A DNA stretch of 64,000 bases from Candidatus Binatia bacterium (GTDB taxonomy: Bacteria; Vulcanimicrobiota; Vulcanimicrobiia; Vulcanimicrobiales; Vulcanimicrobiaceae), in NCBI GenBank assembly GCA_035544215.1, contig DATKHY010000006.1, forward strand, positions 44,485-108,484. The letters run 5' to 3'. The translations under genes were made by a program, and so were the position numbers. Each line of letters starts with the position of its first letter. The first letter of the stretch is position 1. Shown one piece after another: positions 50,669-61,267 of the stretch. A model generated the notes under the pieces. The model ran no database searches, was not told the DNA's origin, and saw only the letters and a list, made by a program, of their open reading frames with translations.

Positions 50669-52215
50669 GTGGAACTCAAGATCGACCGGGAGCGCGTGGC
50701 ACGCTGCCGCGAGCTCGCGTCGGCCATCGTCGCGCCGGTGGAGGCGTTCATCGCGGCCCATTCGACCGTGTCGGTCGAGCGCGCCGTGCTGCGCCTCTTA
50801 GGCGTGGACGGGATCACCCCCGACGAGATCCCGATCCCCAACGCCATCCTGGACGCACTGGCCCCGGACGAGCGGCGGCGCGGCGCGGCCCTCGCGTTCG
50901 GGAAAGCGCTGGCCGAAACGGGCCTCGAGCCCCCGGCCCTGGGCGAGGCGCTGGGCCTGCGCCGGTTCGCGCTCGAACAGTTCGCGCAGACGCCGGAAGC
51001 CGCGGCGCGCGGCGCGCTGCGTCCGCACGTCGAGGCGGCGCTGAGCCGGATTGACGCGCAGCGCGAAGAGCGCGCGCGCCGGCTCGCGCGACTGCCGCAG
51101 CTCCCGCCGCCGCTGCTCTACGTGATCGTCGCGAGCGGCAATATCTATGAGGACCGTAGCGCCGGCGTGGCCGCCGCCGAGGCCGGCGCGCAAGTCGTCG
51201 CCGTCATCCGCTCGACCGGGCAGTCGCTGCTCGACTTCGTGCCGTTCGGTCCCACGACCGAAGGCTTCGGCGGCACGTATGCGACCCAGGCGAACTTCGC
51301 GATCATGCGCGCGGCACTCGACGAGGTCGGCGAGCGATTGGGGCGTTACGTGATGCTGACCAACTATGCGAGCGGCCTGTGCATGCCGGAGATCGCGGTG
51401 ATGGCGGCGCTCGAGCGGCTCGACATGCTGCTGAACGATTCGATGTATGGGATCCTCTTCCGCGACATCAACATGAAGCGCACCTTCGTCGATCAGCACT
51501 TCAGCCGAATGCTCAACGCGTATTCGGGGATCATCATCAACACCGGAGAGGACAACTACCTTACGACCGCCGACGCGGTGGATCAGGCGCCCGCGGTGCT
51601 CGCGTCGCAGTTCATCAACGAGGAGTTCGCCCATCGCGCCGGCCTGCCCGACGATCAGATCGGGCTCGGCGATGCCTACGAGATCAATCCGGATCTCGAA
51701 GACAGCTTCCTCTATCAGGTCGCTCAGGCTCAGCTTGCCCGCGAGATCTTCCCGCACGCGGCGCTCAAGTACATGCCGCCTACCAAGCACATGACGGGCG
51801 ACGTCTTCAAGGGACACCTGATCGATGCGATGTTCAATCTCACCTCGGTGATGACTGGGCAGAGCATCCATCTCTGCGGAATGCTTACCGAGGCGATTCA
51901 CACGCCGTTCTTGGGCGACCGCGCTCTCTCACTCGAAAACGCCCGCTATATCATGAACACCGCGCGTCACCTTGGCGATGAGATCGTGCTGCGGCCGGGC
52001 GGAACGATCGAGCGGCGCGCGCACGACGTGCTCGCCGCCTGCGAGTCGCTGCTGCGGCGCGTGTCCGAGATCGGGCTGATGGCCGCGATCGCTTCCGCGA
52101 CGTTCGCCGACGTTGCGCGTTCGCCGGACGGCGGCCGCGGGTTCGAGGGCGTGTTCGCGCGCGCCGACGACTACTTCAACCCATTCGACGAAGCCCTGAG
52201 ATTTGCGATCGCCTC

Positions 52216-52219
<4 letters not shown>
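50669..52219 (+). CDS. kamD: Lysine 5,6-aminomutase alpha subunit (KamD/OraE-family)
   Basis: A 516-residue large subunit with a TIM-barrel core that holds the adenosylcobalamin and PLP reaction with its partner. Motifs include VIVASGNIYEDRSAGVAAAEAG, LLDFVPFGPTTEGFGGTYATQANF, SMYGILFRDINMKRTFVDQHFSR, NTGEDNYLTTADAV, HLIDAMFNLTSVMTGQSIHL and GMLTEAIHTPFLGDR, matching KamD. It converts beta-lysine (or D-lysine) to a 3,5-diaminohexanoate. The start is GTG at 50669, 13 bases after rfbD. Its stop overlaps kamE (ATGA). Placement among rhamnose genes is unexpected. Confidence 0.93.
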
Positions 52220-54809
<2,590 letters not shown>

Positions 54810-54835
<26 letters not shown>

Positions 54836-55391
54836 GAACCGAGGCCTGTTCCTGACGCTGCCGGCGGCGGCGCTGGCGATCTTTGGGCGTCCGAGCGCCG
54901 CAAGCATCGCGCTCGGGTTGCCGCTCGCAGTCGCGGGCGAGCTCATACGATGCTGGGCGGTCGGGTACTCCGGCGCGACGACGCGCAACGACGCGGTCAC
55001 CGCACCTGAGCTCGTTACCAGCGGCCCATACGGTTACGTCCGCAACCCTCTGTACATCGGCAACTTCATCACCGCCGCCGGCTTCGCGATCGCGTTTACC
55101 GGAAAGAATTCGGACGCGGCGCGGTTGGCGCTGGTCGGCGGATCGCTGGTCGCAATGGCGGCCGTGTACGCGATCATCGTGCCGCACGAGGAGGCCTTCC
55201 TGCGCTCGAAATTCGGCGCGGCGTACGAGCGCTACTGCGAACGCGTTCCGCGCCTAATCCCGCAGCGCCCTTCGACGACCTCAGCGCAAGTTACGTGGGA
55301 CGCGGGCACGCTGATTCAAGCCGAGAGTAAGACGTTCGCGCTCTTCGGCGCGATGCTCTCGGCCCTAGCGGTCAAGGCTCGCGGCGCGTAG
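54810..55391 (+). CDS. Isoprenylcysteine carboxyl methyltransferase-like membrane protein
   Basis: A 193-residue membrane protein of the ICMT/PEMT-like (DUF-type) methyltransferase family. Helices at about residues 12-50 and 85-120 flank the loop ELVTSGPYGYVRNPLYIGNF, whose YxRxPxYxG signature is diagnostic, and the C-terminal helix HEEAFLRSKFGAAYERYCERVPRLIP holds the second cofactor motif. Bacterial members methylate phenols, quinones or lipids and sometimes sit in glycan loci. GTG at 54810 overlaps the Rmd-like gene end by 26 bases. The substrate is not evident. Confidence 0.85.
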
Positions 55392-55398
55392 CGCTAGG

Positions 55399-56262
55399 AT
55401 GTCGACCCAACGCCGGCTCACGCTGGCGCTCGCGGCGACCGCGCTCGTCGCGGTGGTCGAGTTCTGGGGCGGCGCGGTGTCGCGCAGCCTCGCCCTCACT
55501 AGTGATGCCGCGCACGTGTGCATGGACGCGTTCGCAATGGCCCTCGCGCTGCTCGCCGCGATCGGTGCGGCGCGGCCGGCGGATCCGCGGCGCACCTACG
55601 GCTACGGCCGCATCGAGGTGCTCGGCGCCCTCGCCAACGGAACGCTGCTGCTCGTCGCCACGATCGCGATCGTGTATGCGGCGGCGCGCCGTTTCGCCGC
55701 GCCGGTCGAGCCGCACGCCGCGGTCATGACGTACGTCGCCGCCGCGGGCCTCGCCGCCAACGTCGGCGTCGGGATGCTGCTGCGGCCCGGCGGACGGCGC
55801 GACCTCAACGTTCGTGCCGCGTTGTTTCACGTGCTCGGCGACGCGCTCGGCGCCGTCGCCGTGATCCTCGGCGGCGTCGTCATCGCCGTCACGCATCTCG
55901 CGTGGATCGATCCGATGCTCTCGCTCTTCGTCGCGGGAATCATCGTCGTCGGCGTCGCGCGCGTGATGCGCGACGCGACACGCGTCCTGCTCGAGAGCGT
56001 TCCGGAAGGCGTCAGCTCGGCCAAGCTCACCGCGCACCTCGAGAGGATCGGCGGCGTGACCGGCATTCACGATCTGCACGTGTGGTCGATCGGCAGCGGC
56101 TCGCACGCGCTCTCCGCGCACGTGCTGCTCGACGACCGGCGCATCAGCGAGGCGACCGAAGTGCTGCGCGAGATCACGGCGTGCGCGGAGTCGCACTTCG
56201 GCATCGCACACGTCACAATCCAATTCGAATGCGAAACTTGCCCGATAGTCGTGAAACACTAG
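55399..56262 (+). CDS. Cation diffusion facilitator (CzcD/ZitB-like) metal transporter
   Basis: A 287-residue CDF protein with six helices, TM2 with the metal site ALTSDAAHVCMDAFAMALALLA (HxxxD) and TM5 with FHVLGDALGAVAV, each containing the conserved His/Asp pair. The loop RRTYGYGRIEVLGALANG between is typical. The cytoplasmic C-domain begins ESVPEGVSSAKLTAHLERIGGVTGIHDLHVWSIGSGSHALSAHVLLDD. It exports zinc or a related divalent metal in exchange for protons. The ATG lies 7 bases behind the ICMT-like gene, so the operon may extend to it. Confidence 0.93.
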   Translation: MSTQRRLTLALAATALVAVVEFWGGAVSRSLALTSDAAHVCMDAFAMALALLAAIGAARPADPRRTYGYGRIEVLGALANGTLLLVATIAIVYAAARRFAAPVEPHAAVMTYVAAAGLAANVGVGMLLRPGGRRDLNVRAALFHVLGDALGAVAVILGGVVIAVTHLAWIDPMLSLFVAGIIVVGVARVMRDATRVLLESVPEGVSSAKLTAHLERIGGVTGIHDLHVWSIGSGSHALSAHVLLDDRRISEATEVLREITACAESHFGIAHVTIQFECETCPIVVKH

Positions 56263-56503
56263 AGGGTCGCGAGCACCCCCGACGTGTCGCGTAGGCGGCG
56301 TGTGAATGCGCCGCCCTTCGACTCGCTTCGCTCGCTCAGGACAGGCTCCGCGCATGGAGGGCGGGAGCGGCGCAGAGGCCGAGTGCAGCGAGGCGCCGGA
56401 TGCGCCGAGCAAACGGCCGCCCAAGCGACATGTCGGGGACGCAAAGCGACCCTCTATGGGCGAGGCAACCCTCTAGGCTTTGCGGAGTTTGAATAGAATT
56501 GCA
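56263..56503. other. Intergenic region carrying repeat copy 2
   Basis: These 241 bases between the CDF gene and the thiolase have no gene I can support. The repeat at 56319-56349 lies in the middle. I see no clear promoter, though the thiolase needs one here, since transcription from the CDF operon would have to cross the repeat. Confidence 0.5.
56319..56349. repeat. Intergenic palindromic repeat, copy 2
   Basis: The 31 bases match 24189-24219 with two differences, sharing the CGACTCGCT and CGCTCGCTCAGGACA words. The upstream stem partner CCTGAGCG of copy 1 is not present here. A dispersed, degenerate REP-type element is the likely nature. Confidence 0.65.
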
Positions 56504-57847
56504 ATGGCTATGACTGAAATGAATTCAAAAACCGTCGTTCTCGGAATGGCGCGCACGCCGTTCGGCAAACTGGGGGGAGCGCTCGCTCCGCTTTCGGCAA
56601 CGACGCTGGGCGCGGTCGCGCTGACCGCCGCCGTGGAGCGCTCGAAGATCGATCCATCCGAGATCGAGCACGTGACCTTCGGCGAGGTGTTGCAGGCCGG
56701 CGTCGGGCAGAACCCCGCGCGGCAGGTGCTCTTCAAGGCCGGACTCGCCAAGACGGTGACGGCGGACACGATCAACAAGGTCTGCGCGTCGGGCATGCTT
56801 GCCGTCGTCAACGCGATGCGCTCGATCAACGCCGGCGCGAACGCCCTCGTCGCGGCGGGCGGGATGGAGTCGATGTCCAACGCACCCTACCTGCTGCGCG
56901 ATGCGCGCTGGGGCTATCGCTTCGGCGACGGCACCCTCGTCGACGCGATGATCTACGATGGGCTGTGGGACCAGTATTTTCCAATGACGATGGCGACGCA
57001 AGGCAGCAAGGTCGCCACCGAGCTTCAACTTACGCGCGAGGAGCAGGATCAGTTCGCTTATCAGAGTCATCGCCGCGCCGCGGATGCGCACGCGGCCGGT
57101 CATCTAGCGGACGAGATCGTGCCCGTGAGGGTCGCGAGCAAGGCCAAGGACAAGGTCGTCGTCGAGCGGCTGCCGCGGCTGGGGAAGGTCCGCATTCCGG
57201 TTTCGGTCGGCGCGCCGAACCGGGTATGGGAACACGAGCCATCGCAAGAGTTCACGCTCGACTACTCGGCGTACGCCCCGTTCGTCACCGGCGATCAACC
57301 GCACGTAGTCGTGGATCGCGACGAGTCGGTTCGTTCCGACGCGAGTATCGAGGCGATGGCGAAGCTGCGTCCGCTCGAGCGCAACGGTACCGTGACGGCC
57401 GGCAACGCCCCCGGCGTCAATGACGGCGCCGCGGCGCTAATCCTCGCCGACGCCGGATACGCCGCGGGCCACGGTTACGAGGCTCTCGCCACGATCGTCG
57501 ATCACGACACCGTCGCGTGGGACTCGCCCTACATCAGTCTGACGCCCGCGATGGCCGCGCACAAGCTGCTGGACCGCACGGGATATCGCGCATCCGACGT
57601 CGCGGTGTGGGAAATCAACGAGGCGTTCTCCGCCGTCGCGATTGAGTCCGCGCGCCGGCTCGAGCTCGAGGAAGGCTCGTTCAACCGGTTCGGCGGCGCG
57701 GTCGCGATGGGGCATCCGATCGGCGCCTCGGGAGCGCGCATCGTGGAGACTGTCATCAATCAGCTGCGCAAGCGCGGTGGCGGCCTCGGCATCGCCGCGA
57801 TCTGCTCCGGCGGCGGCCAAGGCGACGCGCTATTGATAGCCGTTTGA
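56504..57847 (+). CDS. Acetyl-CoA C-acetyltransferase (thiolase)
   Basis: A 447-residue thiolase. The acyl-accepting Cys94 is in NKVCASGML, the general-base His in [16 protein letters not shown] and the second catalytic Cys in [11 protein letters not shown] near the C-terminus, all intact. Central ELSAYAPF-like loop and the [12 protein letters not shown] motif are typical of biosynthetic or degradative thiolases (AtoB/PhaA/FadA). A stretch of about 40 extra residues makes it longer than the usual 390. Several starts exist, and ATG 56504 is used, with ATG 56510 and 56519 as alternatives. The next gene overlaps its stop (TTGA). Confidence 0.92.
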   Translation: MAMTEMNSKTVVLGMARTPFGKLGGALAPLSATTLGAVALTAAVERSKIDPSEIEHVTFGEVLQAGVGQNPARQVLFKAGLAKTVTADTINKVCASGMLAVVNAMRSINAGANALVAAGGMESMSNAPYLLRDARWGYRFGDGTLVDAMIYDGLWDQYFPMTMATQGSKVATELQLTREEQDQFAYQSHRRAADAHAAGHLADEIVPVRVASKAKDKVVVERLPRLGKVRIPVSVGAPNRVWEHEPSQEFTLDYSAYAPFVTGDQPHVVVDRDESVRSDASIEAMAKLRPLERNGTVTAGNAPGVNDGAAALILADAGYAAGHGYEALATIVDHDTVAWDSPYISLTPAMAAHKLLDRTGYRASDVAVWEINEAFSAVAIESARRLELEEGSFNRFGGAVAMGHPIGASGARIVETVINQLRKRGGGLGIAAICSGGGQGDALLIAV

Positions 57848-59004
57848 TTGCGGAAACGCGGGCGCAGTTCGAGCTGACCGACGAGCAGCGCGCGGTCGGG
57901 GCGCTCGCGGCCGAGCTCGCGCAGCGCGAGATCGCGCCGTTCGTCGCGGAATGGGATCGCGGCCACGTCTTTCCCCGCGAGCTGTACGTTAAGCTGACAC
58001 ACTCCGGGCTCATGGGGATCTTGGTTCCCGAAGAGTACGGCGGCGCGGGCGCCGGTTACGTCTCGTACGCGCTTGCCATCGAGGAGCTCGCGCGAGTGGA
58101 CGCGGGCACGGCGGTGACCGTATCGGTGCACTCGATGATCTGCTCGGCGATCCTGAAGCTAGGGACGCCGGCGCAGCGGGAACGCTGGCTGCGGCCGCTC
58201 GCTTCCGAGAACGTCATCGCCGGCTTCGCGTTGACGGAGTCGGATGCGGGCTCGGACGCGGCCGCACTTCGCGCGACCGCGCGGCGCACCGATAACGGCT
58301 ACGTGCTCAACGGCCGCAAGCAGTGGTGCAGCACCGGGAGTTATGCCGGCGTCGTCATGGGCATGTTCCGGACGGGCGGCGCGGGGGCGCGCGGCGTGAG
58401 CGCCTTCCTCATCGAGCCGAGCCTCGCGGGCGTCACCGTCGAGCGCGTGACCGACAAGCTCGGCATCCGCACGAGCAACACGTGCGACCTCGCGTTCGAC
58501 GACGTCACTCTCGGCGCGGACGCGCTGCTGGGTGCGGAGGGCGCGGGATTCGGCAACGCGATGACCGCGCTGACGGCGGGGCGCATCGGCATCGCTTCGC
58601 AGGCGATCGGAATCCTGGCTGCGTGCCTGGATGAATCCGTGAAGTTTGCCAAGGAGCGGGTGGCGTTCGGCAAGCCGATCGGCGCGTTCGAGGGCGTCTC
58701 GTTCAAGATCGCTCAGATGGCGATGGACCTCGACGCGGCACGGATGCTCACCTATCGGGCGGCGGCCCTGGCCGACGCCGGCGAGCCGTTCGCGCTGGCG
58801 GCCAGTAAGGCCAAGCTGTTTGCTTCGACCGCCGCGCGCAAGCACTCCGCGGAGGCCGTGCAGATTCATGGAGGATACGGGTACACCAGCGAATTTCCGG
58901 TCGAGAGGCACTATCGCGACGCGAAGATCACCGAAATCTACGAGGGTACTTCGGAGATTCAGCAGTTGATCATCGCGCGTTCTCTGCTGGGGCGGCTCGA
59001 CTAA
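57844..59004 (+). CDS. Acyl-CoA dehydrogenase
   Basis: A 386-residue flavoprotein. Motifs are [23 protein letters not shown] at the start, [22 protein letters not shown] (FAD and substrate contacts), [29 protein letters not shown], and the catalytic Glu region [38 protein letters not shown], with the usual Glu in the YEGT loop. It oxidises a short-chain acyl-CoA, probably butyryl-CoA. TTG start overlaps the thiolase stop (TTGA). With the thiolase it forms part of a C4 acyl-CoA pathway. Confidence 0.95.
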   Translation: MIAETRAQFELTDEQRAVGALAAELAQREIAPFVAEWDRGHVFPRELYVKLTHSGLMGILVPEEYGGAGAGYVSYALAIEELARVDAGTAVTVSVHSMICSAILKLGTPAQRERWLRPLASENVIAGFALTESDAGSDAAALRATARRTDNGYVLNGRKQWCSTGSYAGVVMGMFRTGGAGARGVSAFLIEPSLAGVTVERVTDKLGIRTSNTCDLAFDDVTLGADALLGAEGAGFGNAMTALTAGRIGIASQAIGILAACLDESVKFAKERVAFGKPIGAFEGVSFKIAQMAMDLDAARMLTYRAAALADAGEPFALAASKAKLFASTAARKHSAEAVQIHGGYGYTSEFPVERHYRDAKITEIYEGTSEIQQLIIARSLLGRLD

Positions 59005-59050
59005 ACTCGCAAGGAGCGCGGGCCGAACTCCAGCGAACTGTCGGGCCGCA

Positions 59051-60217
59051 ATGAATCTGCTGGAGCATCAGGGCAAGGAGCTTTTCAAGCGCGCGGGCAT
59101 CGCCGTCCCGCGCGCTCATCATGCGAGGACGCCGGAGGCGGTCGAACGCTTCATCCAGAGCGAGCCCGGCGAATGGGTCGTGAAGGCGCAAGTGCTGATG
59201 GGCGGGCGCGGGAAGGCCGGCAAGATCAAGATGGCGGGCAGTGCCGCCGAGGGACGCAGCGCAACGCAAGAGATCATGGCGACGCCCATGCCGCCAAATC
59301 GTCAAAATCCGCGGGCCGAACCGATCAACTCGGTGTTGGTTGAGGAGCGCCTCGCGATCGCCAAGGAGGCCTACTGCGCGATTACGATCGACCGAGCGGC
59401 GCGCAAACCCGTAATGATCGTGAGCCGCTTCGGCGGCATGGACATCGAAGAAGTCGCGGAGCGTCATCCCGAGTCGATCGCGAGATTCTACCTCGACACG
59501 GCGATCGGCTATTCGCCCTTCGTCGGGCGCGAGCTGGCTTTCCGAGCGGAGCTCGATCCGGGATATCGCAGGCAGTTTCCCGCGATCGCCGGGGCACTGT
59601 ACGATCTGTTCTTCGACTACGGGGCGAAGCTCGTCGAGATCAATCCGCTCGCGCTGACGTCCGATGGGCGCGTGATCGCCTCGGACGCGAAGGTCGAGCT
59701 CGACGACGACGCCCTGTTCCGCAACCCCGAGTTCGATGAATGGCGCAAGAGCCTGGCGCTGGACGAGGACGAGATCCTCGCGGCGCAGGCGGGCGTCGGT
59801 ATACGCAACTTCCGGCGCTTTCCCGGCAACGTCGGCACGATGGCCAACGGCGCGGGGCTGGCGATGGCGACGATGGACGCCGTGGCCAACGCCGGGGGCG
59901 CGATCGCAAACTTTCTCGACGTCGGCGGCGGCGCGAACGCACAGCGCGTGCGCAGCAGCTACGAGCTCGTCGTCAACAACACCGGCGCGACGGTCTTGTT
60001 CATCAACATCTTCGGCGGCATCACACGCGGCGACGAGGTTGCGCGCGGCGTCGTCGAGGCGATGCAGCAAACGACGTCGCGCAAGATTCCGCTCGTCATT
60101 CGGCTGACCGGCACCAACGAGGAAGAAGGCCGCAAAATTCTCGCCGACGCCGGAATGACGCCCGTGGAGACGATGGACGAAGGCGCGCGCGAAGCGGTCC
60201 GCCTGGCTTCCGCGTGA
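59051..60217 (+). CDS. sucC: Succinyl-CoA synthetase beta subunit (ADP-forming)
   Basis: A 388-residue ATP-grasp subunit. The start NLLEHQGKELFKRAGIAVPR, then WVVKAQVLMGGRGKAGKI and SVLVEERLAIAKEAYCAITID, the nucleotide contacts FFDYGAKLVEINPLAL, and the C-terminal GNVGTMANGAGLAMATMDAVANAGGAIANFLDVGGGAN with IFGGITRGDEVARGV are diagnostic. It makes or uses succinyl-CoA in the citric acid cycle with SucD. The ATG follows the acyl-CoA dehydrogenase by 46 bases, and sucD starts 9 bases after. Confidence 0.97.
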   Translation: MNLLEHQGKELFKRAGIAVPRAHHARTPEAVERFIQSEPGEWVVKAQVLMGGRGKAGKIKMAGSAAEGRSATQEIMATPMPPNRQNPRAEPINSVLVEERLAIAKEAYCAITIDRAARKPVMIVSRFGGMDIEEVAERHPESIARFYLDTAIGYSPFVGRELAFRAELDPGYRRQFPAIAGALYDLFFDYGAKLVEINPLALTSDGRVIASDAKVELDDDALFRNPEFDEWRKSLALDEDEILAAQAGVGIRNFRRFPGNVGTMANGAGLAMATMDAVANAGGAIANFLDVGGGANAQRVRSSYELVVNNTGATVLFINIFGGITRGDEVARGVVEAMQQTTSRKIPLVIRLTGTNEEEGRKILADAGMTPVETMDEGAREAVRLASA

Positions 60218-60226
60218 AAGGCAACG

Positions 60227-61105
60227 ATGGCGATCTTCTTAGATAAGAACAGCAAGGTGATCGTGCAGGGCATCACCGGATCCGAAGGATCGTATCACAC
60301 GGATCGGATGGTGAAATACGGCACGAACGTCGTGGGCGGCGTAACCCCCGGCAAAGGCGGGCAGAGGACGCCGCAGGGGCTGCCGGTCTTCGACACCGTC
60401 AAAGAGGCCGTCGACGCGACCGGCGCGACGCACACCTGCATTTTCGTGCCGCCGCCCTTTGCCGCCGACGCGCTGTACGAGGCGTACGACGCCGGCATCA
60501 CGCTCGCGGTCTGCATCACCGAAGGCGTCCCCGTGCACGACATGCTCGAGGTCGTCGCCACGACGCGCGGCATGCGGATCATCGGCCCCAACTGCCCGGG
60601 TCTCGTCTCACCGGGGAAGGCGCTCGTGGGGATCATGCCGGGCCACGTCTTCAAAGAGGGGCCGGTCGGCCTGATGTCGCGCTCGGGCACGCTGACCTAC
60701 GAGGTAGTCGACCTTCTCACGCGGGCCGGGTTGGGCCAGTCGACCTGTGTGGGCGTCGGGGGCGACCCGATCATCGGAACGACGTTCGTCGAGTGCTTGC
60801 GGGAGTTCAAGAACGATCCCCAGACTCGGGCACTGGTCGTCTGCGGGGAGATCGGGGGGTCGGACGAAGAGGACGCCGCCGCCTTCATCGCCGAGCACCT
60901 GCCCGAGCTGCCGGTCGTGGCCTTCGTCGGCGGGCGCAACGCGCCGCCGGGGAAGTCGCTCGGCCACGCCGGCGCGATCATCTCGGGCGGATTCGGGACG
61001 CCCGAGGGCAAGGTAGCCGCCTTCGAGGCCGCCGGGGTCCCGGTGGCGCAGCGGCCATCAGAAATCCCTCAATTGGTCGCCGAAAGGCTGGCGGTTCGAG
61101 CATAA
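60227..61105 (+). CDS. sucD: Succinyl-CoA synthetase alpha subunit
   Basis: A 292-residue subunit. The CoA-binding domain has [36 protein letters not shown], and the ligase domain has [63 protein letters not shown] and the phosphorylated His247 in [12 protein letters not shown]. Length matches SucD. The gene order and close spacing with sucC confirm the pair. It is the last gene before the TonB receptor leader. Confidence 0.97.
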   Translation: MAIFLDKNSKVIVQGITGSEGSYHTDRMVKYGTNVVGGVTPGKGGQRTPQGLPVFDTVKEAVDATGATHTCIFVPPPFAADALYEAYDAGITLAVCITEGVPVHDMLEVVATTRGMRIIGPNCPGLVSPGKALVGIMPGHVFKEGPVGLMSRSGTLTYEVVDLLTRAGLGQSTCVGVGGDPIIGTTFVECLREFKNDPQTRALVVCGEIGGSDEEDAAAFIAEHLPELPVVAFVGGRNAPPGKSLGHAGAIISGGFGTPEGKVAAFEAAGVPVAQRPSEIPQLVAERLAVRA

Positions 61106-61166
61106 TCCCGAGGCCGCCCCTTAAAGGAGGCTAAAGGAGCCGTACCCTTCCTGAGCAAATCCTTGG

Positions 61167-61219
61167 CGCAGTGGGTCACCCTGTGAAGAACCTGAGGCCA
61201 TCCGGGCAGCAGGGCACTG
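61167..61219 (+). promoter_or_regulatory. Foldable leader upstream of the TonB receptor gene
   Basis: CAGTG (61169-61173) can pair with CACTG (61215-61219), and CCCTG (61179-61183) with CAGGG (61210-61214), giving nested stems around a CCTG/CGGG hairpin (61191-61206). The leader then runs 48 bases to the ATG. No known riboswitch motif is matched by eye. It could be an RNA element or chance pairing in G+C-rich DNA. Ribosome site GAGGG at 61253-61257 lies ten bases before the ATG. Confidence 0.35.
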
Positions 61220-61267
61220 GGCGGCTCGCTCTTTGACAACTTAACAACAACAGAGGGTTAAACGAAC

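Noticed and set aside
61233..61262. TTGACA before the TonB receptor gene as a promoter
   Set aside because: No -10 box within 16-18 bases, and the transcript would start at or after the ATG.
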